Source: a virus. From it: 33,502 bases of DNA. Below the pieces are notes generated by a model that saw only the letters and a list, made by a program, of their open reading frames with translations, was not told where the DNA came from and did not search any database. This document shows positions 1 to 6,531 of this stretch, piece by piece. The first letter of the stretch is position 1. Each line of letters opens with the position of its first letter. The stretch spans positions 1 through 33,502 of IMG/VR virus record IMGVR_UViG_3300042868_003855. One strand, given 5' to 3'. The position numbers and the translations under genes are program-made.

Positions 1-88
1 TCAATCATTATTTAACGAATATTTAACAAACGGAAGTGGTGACGTATTCCCACAACATGGCAATTATTTATCAAATTGGTATTTATGA
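1..88 (+). CDS. Head-tail connector-like protein, 3' end (partial)
   Basis: The last 28 codons and the stop of the connector gene that is complete at 32748-33248. It is broken only because the circular genome was opened here. The stop codon TGA (86-88) overlaps the ATG of the next small ORF at 85 (ATGA), so the two are probably translationally coupled. Confidence 0.9.
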   Translation, partial: QSLFNEYLTNGSGDVFPQHGNYLSNWYL

Positions 89-219
89 AGAAAGAGGTAT
101 ATAAACCTAAACAAAACAATATTATTAAATTGGAGTTATATCTTAAGAAGATAGAGAAAGATGGCAAACAAAAAGATAAGCGAACTAACAGCGAAGGCAG
201 CGACATTAGAAGACACTGA
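85..219 (+). CDS. Small basic protein, 44 residues
   Basis: The ATG at 85 overlaps the connector stop as ATGA, and the frame runs to TGA at 217-219, overlapping the next gene by 59 bases. The product is rich in Lys and Glu, starts MKKEVYKPKQNN and has no recognised domain. It is supported by the second copy at 33245-33379: the three differences that fall in this frame (90, 111, 132) are all silent (AAG/AAA, AAA/AAG, TTG/TTA). Function unknown; its position suggests a small head or neck accessory protein. Confidence 0.6.
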   Translation: MKKEVYKPKQNNIIKLELYLKKIEKDGKQKDKRTNSEGSDIRRH

Positions 220-607
220 TTTATTAATGATTAGTGATTACAATGGCGCAACATACGACACTAAATATGTTACAGGCGCAAATGTAAGACCTTACAAAGT
301 ATATTTAGCTGTAATTAATCAAAGTGGTACAGGCGCACCTTCATCTTCTTGGAATTATGATGAATTTTCAACTACATTAACATGGGCGCGTACAGCAGTT
401 GGATCGTATACATTAACATCAAGTGGTACTGAATTTGCTAACTTAAAGACATACGTACAAATAACGACTGGGAATAGTGTATTAGGTTGGATAGGTGTAG
501 TTAGAACATCGACAAGCGTATTGACATTTAAAACATACGATGGAACGCAAACACTAGCTGATAGCGTTTTGTCATCTGCACAATTAGAAATTAAAATAAT
601 AAAATAA
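161..607 (+). CDS. Virion-associated protein (fibre-type N-terminus)
   Basis: 148 residues. The N-terminus MANKKISELTAKAATLEDTD has the K-I-S-E-L...D-x-D-L-L pattern found at the start of many phage head-fibre, collar or tail-fibre proteins. The rest is Thr/Ser/Val-rich and beta-type, ending in a short Lys/Ile tail. It lies between the connector and the tail-fibre-type gene, in a tightly packed run of virion genes. A structural role is inferred from composition, motif and place; whether it sits on head or tail cannot be told. The start is duplicated at 33321 by the contig overlap, with one silent difference. Confidence 0.65.
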   Translation: MANKKISELTAKAATLEDTDLLMISDYNGATYDTKYVTGANVRPYKVYLAVINQSGTGAPSSSWNYDEFSTTLTWARTAVGSYTLTSSGTEFANLKTYVQITTGNSVLGWIGVVRTSTSVLTFKTYDGTQTLADSVLSSAQLEIKIIK

Positions 608-610
608 GAT

Positions 611-880
611 ATGAGTTTACCAAATTTAGATAGATTAGTTGCTACGAAAGGAACTAAATTAGTGAATGACACAACGGAGGTAACTGCTGTAATTGCTGGT
701 ATTTTTGTGTTAGAAGATACAGTCTTTGCATCTATTAAAGTTGCTGGTTCAGATGTTAAAGCAACATATATTACAACTCCTGCAACTGCTGTTAAGGCTG
801 GTGCTTTGATTACAGGTCAAGGTGTATTATTTAGCGGAGTTGACTTAACAAGCGGTTCAGTTAACTTAATCTTAGGATAG
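611..880 (+). CDS. Small virion-type protein, 89 residues
   Basis: Begins three bases after the previous stop and ends just before the fibre gene. The sequence is rich in Val, Ala, Thr and Gly with no charge clusters, and its C-terminal half (TGQGVLFSGVDLTSGSVNLI) reads as alternating beta strands. I recognise no named family. The packing between two structural genes suggests a small head or tail decoration or fibre-adaptor protein. Confidence 0.6.
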   Translation: MSLPNLDRLVATKGTKLVNDTTEVTAVIAGIFVLEDTVFASIKVAGSDVKATYITTPATAVKAGALITGQGVLFSGVDLTSGSVNLILG

Positions 881-881
881 A

Positions 882-1721
882 ATGTTCTACGGGTACGGAA
901 TTCTTAATAATCACGTTCCAACGTTGAAGGCTACTACTATGGGTGGTGGCGTTATAATAGATACAGATGCTCAATCATTTATTACAGCGGCTGCTATTAC
1001 AGATACTACTCAAAAAAGTGCTATTAACACCTTAGTTACTGATTTGAAAGCAGCTAATATTTGGACTAAAATGAAAGCTATTTATCCAATGGTTGGAGGT
1101 AGTGCTACTACACATAAATGGAATTTAAAAGATCCTAGAGATTTAGATGCTGCTTTTAGATTAGTATTTAGTGGCGGATGGACACATAGTGCGAATGGTG
1201 CGTTACCCAATGGAACAACTGCGTATGCCGACACTAAGTTAACACCACAAAGCAATTTAACACAAAATAACTGTCATTTAAGTTTTTACTCAAGGAGTAA
1301 TACCGCAGGAGCTAATAGAGCTTCAATGGGTTCGACTAATCCTAGTTTTACAACATCACATCAGATGTTTTTACGATTTACAGATGGAAATTATTATGGA
1401 ATAATTGATTCTAATACTGCATTTGCACAGTATTCGAATACTAATACTACTGGATATTATGTTGTAAGTAGAACGTCAAATAATTCTATTAAAGCATATA
1501 AAAATTCCTCACTCATTGCTACTAATACAACTACAATTATTGCAATTGCTAACTCCTATTCCATATTTATAGGCGCAAGAAGTGATGCTTTTATTCCACA
1601 AAATTTTGATGATAAAGAAACGTCATTCGCATCAATAGGAGATGGGTTAACAGACGCAGAAGCAGCTAACTTCTACACAGCAGTACAGAAATACCAAACA
1701 AGTTTATTTCGAAATATATAA
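882..1721 (+). CDS. Tail-fibre-type / putative receptor-binding structural protein
   Basis: 279 residues. The segment from about residue 28 (DTDAQSFITAAAITDTTQKS) through KAANIWTKMKAIYPMVGG and NLKDPRDLDAAFRLVFSGGW resembles a family widespread in Bacteroidetes phages and prophages, usually annotated as a tail fibre or structural protein. The remaining part, about residues 110-265, is Ser/Thr/Asn/Tyr-rich beta sequence that fits a concanavalin/LamG-like sandwich. The C-terminus (DGLTDAEAANFYTAVQKYQT) is a short helix also typical of the family. It lies between small virion genes and lysis genes, the usual place for host-recognition proteins. The receptor-binding role is inference. Confidence 0.7.
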   Translation: MFYGYGILNNHVPTLKATTMGGGVIIDTDAQSFITAAAITDTTQKSAINTLVTDLKAANIWTKMKAIYPMVGGSATTHKWNLKDPRDLDAAFRLVFSGGWTHSANGALPNGTTAYADTKLTPQSNLTQNNCHLSFYSRSNTAGANRASMGSTNPSFTTSHQMFLRFTDGNYYGIIDSNTAFAQYSNTNTTGYYVVSRTSNNSIKAYKNSSLIATNTTTIIAIANSYSIFIGARSDAFIPQNFDDKETSFASIGDGLTDAEAANFYTAVQKYQTSLFRNI

Positions 1722-1724
1722 ATT

Positions 1725-1955
1725 ATGAACGTATATAAATTAACAATAGAACAAAAAGACACATTAATTGGTGAAACATACGATAATGTGCAATTTTTTA
1801 ATCCTACGCTAGATGCAGATGGGGAATGGTTTATATCAATTGAAGAATATAACTACTTTACATTAGTACGTGCAAATGAATTAGGCGTAATTAGTTGGTG
1901 GTTTACTTTACCACTTATTCCTTATAATCCAATAGTAATTGAAATGCCTTTATAA
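1725..1955 (+). CDS. Small fibre-associated protein, 76 residues
   Basis: An acidic, aromatic-rich protein starting MNVYKLTIEQKDTLIGE with a central DADGEWFISIEE segment. Small genes of this look commonly follow the fibre gene in Bacteroidetes phages, but the function is unknown to me. It starts three bases after the fibre stop, and its last base is the first base of the next ATG (TAATG), so it is translated with its neighbours. A chaperone or tip component of the fibre is possible but unproven. Confidence 0.6.
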   Translation: MNVYKLTIEQKDTLIGETYDNVQFFNPTLDADGEWFISIEEYNYFTLVRANELGVISWWFTLPLIPYNPIVIEMPL

Positions 1956-2635
1956 TGCAAGAGATTAGTAGTATATTAAATTCTAAACTTTCACCGATTA
2001 TGATATTCATATTGGTGGTATTAGTAGTTGTATTATATTACTTTCATAAACCTATATCGACATGGTTTACTTCATTAATTAAACGTAAAGAGAAAGTACA
2101 GGACATTAAGTCTTTACGAGCCCATGATATATTCAATACGTTACAACGTGTAAAGCAAGAAGTTTCACACATGAAATTTTATACACATGGAGTGTTTGAC
2201 GCGAATAAGTCTAGGATGTGTAGTGATTTTGCTAAGTTCAAATGCAATGTTTGTACGGATAAATTTCTTGAATTCTTAGATAATGACTTTAGTAAAATAA
2301 ATTCAGATGAATTAAAGCAATTAATGCTTAAAGAAATGTGGGGAATGCACGCGGAATACATAAAACAAATTCGAGCATTTTGGATTCAAAAAGGAATTAC
2401 AAACCAAGATGTAGATTATGTGATTGAGCTATTTGAGAAATTTAGATACGATGTTGTTGTTTCGTTTCAAAATAGAATAGATGGAATATTTGCAAGTTCG
2501 TATCATAAAAACAACTTTGAGAAAATACTAGCTTGTTACGAAATGTATGCTATGGGAATAGATTTGCTAGCTAAAGATATGTTGACTACATTTGAAGCAT
2601 TAAATGGAAGATTTACTAATATAAACTATATATGA
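1955..2635 (+). CDS. Membrane-anchored protein upstream of the lysis genes
   Basis: 226 residues. One strong transmembrane segment at about residues 13-30 (PIMIFILVVLVVVLYYF) is followed by a basic stretch and a long soluble region of helical, charged sequence containing two closely spaced Cys (FKCNVCTDKF). It starts one base after the previous gene and its TGA overlaps the ATG of the holin-like gene. A single N-terminal anchor plus a soluble domain just before holin and endolysin would suit an envelope-acting lysis accessory protein, but no spanin signature is visible. Function unknown. Confidence 0.6.
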   Translation: MQEISSILNSKLSPIMIFILVVLVVVLYYFHKPISTWFTSLIKRKEKVQDIKSLRAHDIFNTLQRVKQEVSHMKFYTHGVFDANKSRMCSDFAKFKCNVCTDKFLEFLDNDFSKINSDELKQLMLKEMWGMHAEYIKQIRAFWIQKGITNQDVDYVIELFEKFRYDVVVSFQNRIDGIFASSYHKNNFEKILACYEMYAMGIDLLAKDMLTTFEALNGRFTNINYI

Positions 2636-2811
2636 AAATTTTAGACAGAATAAAAGCGCCAAGACCGAAGTTTTGGGTAAAAGTTGGCAAAGTAGGTGTA
2701 GCACTTACAATCGTAGGTGGTGTATTAGTAACTCCACTTCCAATGGTAGGAGGTGTATTGCTTACAATCGGAGCTACAGTTAAGTCAATCTCTCATTTAG
2801 CTGTAGAGTAA
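2632..2811 (+). CDS. Putative holin, 59 residues
   Basis: The ATG at 2632 overlaps the upstream stop (ATGA), and the TAA at 2809-2811 overlaps the endolysin ATG (TAATG). A basic N-terminus (MKILDRIKAPRPKFWVKVGK) precedes two hydrophobic segments at about residues 21-35 and 38-49, separated by Pro residues, with a short polar tail. This is the layout of the small membrane proteins found beside endolysins in Bacteroidetes phages. Holin function is inferred from size, two membrane segments and direct coupling to the endolysin. Confidence 0.65.
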   Translation: MKILDRIKAPRPKFWVKVGKVGVALTIVGGVLVTPLPMVGGVLLTIGATVKSISHLAVE

Positions 2812-3281
2812 TGGACCAACTAACAATTGATAGGATAGCAACTGCACATCCTAAAATTAGAGAAGAGTTAAAGAATTATTATATTGAATGTAATAATAAA
2901 CTGCCTAAGGGTGTTCGTTTGCGTTTTGCGTACGTTTATCGAAGTGTAGAGGAACAAAACAAGCTATACAATCAAAGACCTAAAGTTACGAACGCTAAAG
3001 GTGGACAATCGATACATAATTATTCTTTAGCTTTTGACATCGCTATATTACTAGATAAAGATAATAATGGAACTTTTGAGAGTATAGATTGGAATATTAG
3101 CTCTCCTTACTTTAAGTTAGTAGTAGACTATTTTAAATCCAAGGGTTATGAATGGGGTGGAGATTGGAAAAACTTTAAAGACTACCCACATTTTCAAAAA
3201 GCATTCGGTCACACATGGCAAACATTGAAAAACAAGCCTACATTTAAAGATACAAACGGAATATCTTATCCTATTTTGTAA
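2811..3281 (+). CDS. Endolysin, M15-family D-Ala-D-Ala / L-Ala-D-Glu peptidase
   Basis: 156 residues, the usual size for a single-domain M15 (VanY/CwlK-type) peptidase. The zinc-site pattern is complete: SIHNYSLAFD at residues 67-76 gives His69 and Asp76, and YPHFQ gives His127. The GG-D-W stretch before it and YRS (around Arg44) are also typical. There is no signal peptide, so export depends on the holin encoded just upstream. It cuts peptide stems of the host cell wall at the end of infection. A strong terminator follows, closing the late transcript. Confidence 0.9.
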   Translation: MDQLTIDRIATAHPKIREELKNYYIECNNKLPKGVRLRFAYVYRSVEEQNKLYNQRPKVTNAKGGQSIHNYSLAFDIAILLDKDNNGTFESIDWNISSPYFKLVVDYFKSKGYEWGGDWKNFKDYPHFQKAFGHTWQTLKNKPTFKDTNGISYPIL

Positions 3282-3302
3282 CTATATAACACTCTACTTT
3301 AG

Positions 3303-3332
3303 ACGCAATCTTAACCGGTTGCGTTTTTTTTT
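3303..3332 (+). terminator. Rho-independent terminator after the lysis genes
   Basis: Inverted repeat ACGCAATC (3303-3310) and GGTTGCGT (3317-3324), an 8-bp stem with one G-U pair and a 6-base loop, followed directly by a run of T. It ends the virion-lysis transcript and isolates the small unit downstream. Confidence 0.85.
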
Positions 3333-3374
3333 AACTTTATTTTATAAAATGTTATGATATTATAATAAAAGTAT

Positions 3375-3382
3375 TATATTTG
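3375..3382 (+). promoter_or_regulatory. Bacteroidetes-type -7 promoter element
   Basis: Exact TATATTTG, matching the TAnnTTTG -7 consensus, 31 bases before the ATG at 3414 and just after a terminator. No clear TTG -33 element is seen at 17-23 bases upstream; a GTTATG stretch lies near 3351. Confidence 0.6.
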
Positions 3383-3413
3383 TAAGGTATTAACAAATTA
3401 AAAACTATAAATT

Positions 3414-3554
3414 ATGATAGAATTAGTATTAGGTGGTGCAATTTACTGGGTAATTAGCCACATTGAAGAAGAACGTAAAATTAAAAAAAGATTAAAAGAT
3501 GCTAAAAAGAAGGTGTTTCCACAAGACTATCCACAATATTACACAAGTTTATAG
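3414..3554 (+). CDS. Small protein with hydrophobic N-terminus, 46 residues
   Basis: First gene after the 3375 promoter. The product starts MIELVLGGAIYWVISHIEEE, a short hydrophobic stretch, then turns into a highly basic helix (Lys/Arg) and ends with an aromatic QYYTSL tail. It looks like a peripheral or single-pass membrane peptide. No family recognised. The promoter at the right distance and the A-rich leader before the ATG support it being real. Confidence 0.55.
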   Translation: MIELVLGGAIYWVISHIEEERKIKKRLKDAKKKVFPQDYPQYYTSL

Positions 3555-3556
3555 TT

Positions 3557-3622
3557 ATGTTTGTAGCAAAAATGATACTAGCGATTATAGTAATAACGAT
3601 TACAATACTATTTATGTTATGA
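3557..3622 (+). CDS. Possible 21-residue transmembrane peptide
   Basis: Starts two bases after the preceding stop. After MFVAKM the sequence is almost wholly hydrophobic (ILAIIVITITILFML), which would make one membrane helix. Its TGA overlaps the ATG of the next gene as ATGA, like real neighbours in this genome. It is too short to be certain; coupling and clear hydrophobicity are the only support. Confidence 0.35.
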   Translation: MFVAKMILAIIVITITILFML

Positions 3623-3912
3623 CAAGTGAATTAGCAAGGAAGTTGAGCACAGAAACTTTAACAAATAGACTGCATAAACAGCCGTTTAACGTGACTATAT
3701 TAAAAGAGTTAAACAAACGTGCGACAAAGGTACATAAATGCCAAATAGAGGGGCAAAAAAGACTAGATAAAGAGAAAGCAAAGTATTTTAGTAAAGCAGT
3801 GTTAGGTTACAAAGATGCTGCTTATGCCACAGAAGACGAGATGTTAAACGGTTTTAGCTGCACATATGACGACTTAAGCCCAAGTGAGAAATCATTATAT
3901 AATAGATTATGA
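3619..3912 (+). CDS. Hypothetical basic protein, 97 residues
   Basis: The frame is open from 3499, but the upstream part overlaps the two preceding ORFs in another frame, and the ATG at 3619 makes an ATGA junction, so I place the start there. The product begins MTSELARKLSTETLTNRLHK. It is Lys/Arg-rich and helical through the middle (KRATKVHKCQIEGQKRLDKE) with an acidic C-terminal part. This could be a small helical nucleic-acid- or protein-binding factor, but no family is recognised. The end overlaps the next gene as ATGA. Confidence 0.6.
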   Translation: MTSELARKLSTETLTNRLHKQPFNVTILKELNKRATKVHKCQIEGQKRLDKEKAKYFSKAVLGYKDAAYATEDEMLNGFSCTYDDLSPSEKSLYNRL

Positions 3913-4136
3913 GAAAAAAATGTTTTACCTGTCGAACTAACTACCCTATGTTTTTTTATCATTTAGATGAGTCTAAATACAAGATAAAGGCAAATAAGGG
4001 TAAGACTATCGAATGCAGATTTTGTAGCCTTAAACGCAATATATTAGATAAAGGTTTTACGCATCGTATTGATGGGAAGTTTACATTTACACACGCAACC
4101 AAAACACAAATAATACTTAATTTTTTTAAACGATGA
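3909..4136 (+). CDS. Small zinc-ribbon-like protein, 75 residues
   Basis: Two Cys pairs, CFTC near residues 5-8 and CRFC near residues 36-39, are set 28 residues apart as in small zinc ribbons. Basic residues surround both pairs (KKCFTCR; IECRFCSLKRN). Such proteins often bind nucleic acids or other proteins. It is the last gene of a unit bounded by terminators and starts as ATGA on the previous stop. Zinc binding is inferred from Cys spacing only. Confidence 0.6.
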   Translation: MRKKCFTCRTNYPMFFYHLDESKYKIKANKGKTIECRFCSLKRNILDKGFTHRIDGKFTFTHATKTQIILNFFKR

Positions 4137-4140
4137 ATTT

Positions 4141-4167
4141 AAACCAGTCTAATAGGCTGGTTTTTTT
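4141..4167 (+). terminator. Rho-independent terminator closing the small-gene unit
   Basis: Stem AACCAGTC (4142-4149) with GGCTGGTT (4155-4162), 8 bp with one G-U pair around a 5-base loop, then a T run to 4167. Confidence 0.85.
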
Positions 4168-4187
4168 GTTATGCAAAACAATTGCCT

Positions 4188-4223
4188 AAATACGTAGTTA
4201 CTTATTTGTACCAATACGTATTT
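4188..4223. promoter_or_regulatory. Paired TACGTA palindromes, candidate operator
   Basis: AAATACGTA (4188-4196) and TACGTATTT (4215-4223) form a perfect 9-bp inverted repeat with an 18-base spacer, ending four bases before the ATG of the metallophosphoesterase gene. No TAnnTTTG box is present between the terminator and this gene. Repressor binding is a guess from symmetry and position. Confidence 0.35.
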
Positions 4224-4226
4224 TAA

Positions 4227-5345
4227 ATGGTTGAATTTAAAACCGAAATAATAGAGCTCTATAAGCAAGGAGTTAATATTACTAAAATCGCAAAGAAAAT
4301 CTGTGCAGAAAAAAACCTAGAATATTCTGACAGCAAACGAAGATTAGCTTCTGAAATCATAAGCAGAGAAAAAAGTCGTGGCGTATTTGAAGAGTGTGAA
4401 GCTGTAGGAATAGACCCAGATAAAATCAAAAACTATTGGTATAAAGGTAAGCACTATTCTATCAATGTAAAAGGTGATACTGACACGTTTAAATACGAAG
4501 ACTTTAAAGAAGACTTTATCGCATCGGTTAAGGATATTAAACCTAACTACATTCAGATAATTCGAACTGAATCAGAGGAAGAATCACACTGTTTACTGAT
4601 AGACCCTGCCGACATTCACGTAAATAAGCTATGTTCAGCGTTTGAAACAGGTGAGGAATACAATTCACAGATGGCAGTACAACGCGTTAAGGATGGGGTA
4701 GCGTCTATTTTAAGTAAGTGTAAAGGTTTTAATATAGATAAGATCATATTAATTGTAGGAAATGATGTCTTAAATACAGACAACGCACGAAATCAAACAA
4801 CAAAAGGAACACAACAGGACACGCATTTAAAATGGTTCGACGCGTTCTTAATGGCAAAGCAATTATATATAGATATTATTAGCACTTTAGTAGCAATCGC
4901 GGACCTAGAAGTAGTATATAATGTATCTAATCACGACGAAATGAGCGGGTTTTTCTTAATGGATAGTATTTATTCATGGTACAACGAACACCCAAACATC
5001 ACATTTAATCGTTCTCCTTCACATCGTAAATATACAACGTACGGAAATAACTTAATAGGAACTACACATGGAGATGGGGCTAAACAAAATGATCTTCCAT
5101 TATTGATGTGTCACGAAGCTAGTCAACACTGGCATGATTGTAAGCATAGATATTGGTTTACTCACCACGTACACCATAAAACAAGCAAGGATATCATGTC
5201 CGTACAAATTGAATCGTTACGCTCCCCTAGTCCAGCAGACTCATGGCATCACAAAAGCGGTTACCAACACTCCCCACTAGCAATAGAAGGCTTTATATTC
5301 CATAAAACACATGGTCAAGTCGCACGGCTTACGACAATTTTTTAA
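4227..5345 (+). CDS. Calcineurin-like metallophosphoesterase with N-terminal HTH-like domain
   Basis: 372 residues. The metal-binding pattern of the Mre11/SbcD-type phosphoesterase fold is readable in order: D-I-H at 129-131, GND at 178-180, SNHD at 234-237 (the GNHD motif), HGD at 281-283 and the HHVHH cluster at 313-317. Residues 1-60 are basic and helical, fitting a DNA-binding helix-turn-helix. Homologues in Bacteroidetes phages are usually annotated as metallophosphatase. A nuclease role on DNA is plausible but unproven. It starts its own unit after a terminator. Confidence 0.75.
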   Translation: MVEFKTEIIELYKQGVNITKIAKKICAEKNLEYSDSKRRLASEIISREKSRGVFEECEAVGIDPDKIKNYWYKGKHYSINVKGDTDTFKYEDFKEDFIASVKDIKPNYIQIIRTESEEESHCLLIDPADIHVNKLCSAFETGEEYNSQMAVQRVKDGVASILSKCKGFNIDKIILIVGNDVLNTDNARNQTTKGTQQDTHLKWFDAFLMAKQLYIDIISTLVAIADLEVVYNVSNHDEMSGFFLMDSIYSWYNEHPNITFNRSPSHRKYTTYGNNLIGTTHGDGAKQNDLPLLMCHEASQHWHDCKHRYWFTHHVHHKTSKDIMSVQIESLRSPSPADSWHHKSGYQHSPLAIEGFIFHKTHGQVARLTTIF

Positions 5346-5393
5346 GCCTATACCCTTAAAATAAAATAAAAATTTAATAATATAACCTTAATT

Positions 5394-5612
5394 ATGGCAA
5401 AAGTAACACTAGAATTTGACTCAATAGAAGACAGCGAAGATTTAAAATGCGCATTATACGGATGGAAATACGCATTTGTAATTGACGAGTTGGACCAATA
5501 CTATCGAGGTATATATAAATACTCTGAAATAGGTAGCGAAATTGAAATGGCAGAACAAGTACGCAATAAAATTCGTGAAATAATGCACGATAATGGATTG
5601 CTAATGGAGTAA
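5394..5612 (+). CDS. Hypothetical acidic protein, 72 residues
   Basis: An acidic helical protein starting MAKVTLEFDSIEDSEDLKCA, with a Tyr-rich centre (DELDQYYRGIYKYSEI) and a C-terminal helix (VRNKIREIMHDNGLLME). Small proteins of this look are common in Bacteroidetes phages, but I cannot name a function. It follows the phosphoesterase by 48 AT-rich bases without an obvious terminator or promoter between them, so the two are probably cotranscribed. It is the last gene before the repeat-rich gap. Confidence 0.6.
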   Translation: MAKVTLEFDSIEDSEDLKCALYGWKYAFVIDELDQYYRGIYKYSEIGSEIEMAEQVRNKIREIMHDNGLLME

Positions 5613-5860
5613 CATCTCCCCTATCTCTCCAAATGTCCACACCTATCTCTACAGCTACAGCCCTAGTAAAATATAGGGTTAAGGTAAAAAAGGGGACTTG
5701 TAGAGGAGAAATGCCAATCTTTTATATAAAACGGAACAGGTGAAAATAAAAAAAAATGAAATTTACCTCTACAATCTCTCCAAAAACTTATAACATATAA
5801 ATAATCAACACTTTAACCCGTAGAGATTAGTGTAGAGATAGCGTAATAATGTGGAGAGAT
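5613..5860. repeat. Array of ATCTCTMC-type repeats in both orientations (origin or operator region)
   Basis: Forward copies: ATCTCTCC 5623-5630, ATCTCTAC 5645-5652, ACCTCTAC 5765-5772, ATCTCTCC 5774-5781. Reverse copies: GTAGAGGA 5700-5707, GTAGAGAT 5820-5827, GTAGAGAT 5832-5839, GGAGAGAT 5853-5860. CTATCTCTACA (5643-5653) and TGTAGAGATAG (5831-5841) are a perfect 11-bp inverted repeat. The region carries no usable ORF and lies just before the replication genes. Iteron-like origin or repressor array are the two readings. Confidence 0.55.
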
Positions 5861-5920
5861 GAATTAAAAACTACACTTATTATTTAGAATCAATATAAAT
5901 AACAATATATTTTAAAATAA

Positions 5921-5954
5921 TTGAAACAAATTGACGAAAGTATAGTTATATTTG
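5921..5954 (+). promoter_or_regulatory. Bacteroidetes-type promoter for the replication operon
   Basis: Exact -7 box TATATTTG at 5947-5954 with a TTG at 5921-5923, a spacing of 23 bases, within the 17-23 reported for flavobacterial promoters. It precedes pseudoknot element A and the first HNH gene. Confidence 0.7.
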
Positions 5955-5963
5955 TACACCGAA

Positions 5964-6039
5964 GCCTGAGAACTTCATAAAGAATTTATTAAAAAGCTAT
6001 CCGATAAAGGTTTTCTCAGGCACCTTTTGAAGATGGCTT
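5964..6039 (+). ncRNA. Pseudoknotted leader RNA, element A
   Basis: Stem P1 pairs GCCTGAGAA (5964-5972) with TTCTCAGGC (6013-6021), 9 bp. Inside its loop, AAGCTATC (5994-6001) pairs with GATGGCTT (6032-6039) beyond P1, with one G-U pair, and can be extended by A-T pairs into the following T run. This is an H-type pseudoknot. Loop 1 carries AAAGAATTTATTAAA. It starts about nine bases after the promoter box and ends 18 bases before the HNH start codon. Elements B and C share the fold with different stem sequences. Confidence 0.65.
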
Positions 6040-6057
6040 TTTGCATTTAAACAAATT

Positions 6058-6531
6058 ATGAAAAAAGAAGTATGGAAATCAATTCCGAATTATGAAGGAC
6101 TTTACGAAGTCAGCTCTTTAGGTAGAGTGAAATCACTTAAAAAAAATAAATGTTTAAATCCATTTATATCTACAAGATATTTTAGAGTTGGACTTTCTAA
6201 AAATGGAATTCAAAAAACTAAAAGAGTTCATTCTTTAGTTTCCGAAGCGTTTTTAAATCATGTACCTTGTGGAATGAAATTAGTTATTGATCATATAAAT
6301 GGTGATAAACATGATAATAGAGTAGATAATTTGCAAATAGTTTCACAAAGAGAAAATATTAGTAAGATGAATGGTAAATTTTCATCTAAATATATTGGAG
6401 TAAGTTGGGATAAAAAAGCAAATAAATGGACTGCAAAAATAATGATTAACAAAAAAAATTATCATTTAGGAGTATTTAATTGTGAATTAGCAGCAAGTCA
6501 AGTATATCAAAATAAATTAAAAGAAATATAA
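6058..6531 (+). CDS. HNH homing endonuclease (NUMOD4-HNH-AP2)
   Basis: 157 residues with three readable parts. NUMOD4: VWKSIPNYEGLYEVSSLGRV at 5-24. HNH: RVHSLV with His58, DHIN at 78-81, then HDNRVDNL at 85-92. AP2-type DNA-binding domain: SSKYIGVSWDKKANKWTAKI from 109 to the end, closing with ASQVYQNKLKEI. Such free-standing enzymes nick or cut a target in related phage genomes and copy themselves in by repair. The gene sits between pseudoknot element A and a decayed relative, inside the replication operon. It is closely related to the HNH gene at 14295. Confidence 0.9.
   Translation: MKKEVWKSIPNYEGLYEVSSLGRVKSLKKNKCLNPFISTRYFRVGLSKNGIQKTKRVHSLVSEAFLNHVPCGMKLVIDHINGDKHDNRVDNLQIVSQRENISKMNGKFSSKYIGVSWDKKANKWTAKIMINKKNYHLGVFNCELAASQVYQNKLKEI

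Larger units (their letters stand above)
1..342. repeat. Left copy of the terminal near-repeat (assembly overlap)
   Basis: These 342 bases recur at the right end, offset by 33,160. Differences are at 90, 111, 132 and 247 only. The simplest reading is a circular or circularly permuted genome whose two contig ends come from slightly different members of one population. True terminal repeats would normally be identical. Confidence 0.95.

Noticed and set aside
1-342. True direct terminal repeats of the virion DNA
   Set aside because: The copies differ at four sites, whereas replicated terminal repeats should match. An assembly overlap between population variants explains the data better.
3499-3618. 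Longer start for the 97-residue protein (ATG at 3499)
   Set aside because: It would overlap most of the 46- and 21-residue ORFs in another frame, while the ATG at 3619 gives the ATGA junction usual in this genome.
5955-6057. HEARO / omega-RNA of an IsrB-type HNH element
   Set aside because: The leaders are under 100 bases, and the proteins behind them are NUMOD4-HNH-AP2 or GIY-YIG types without a RuvC-like domain.
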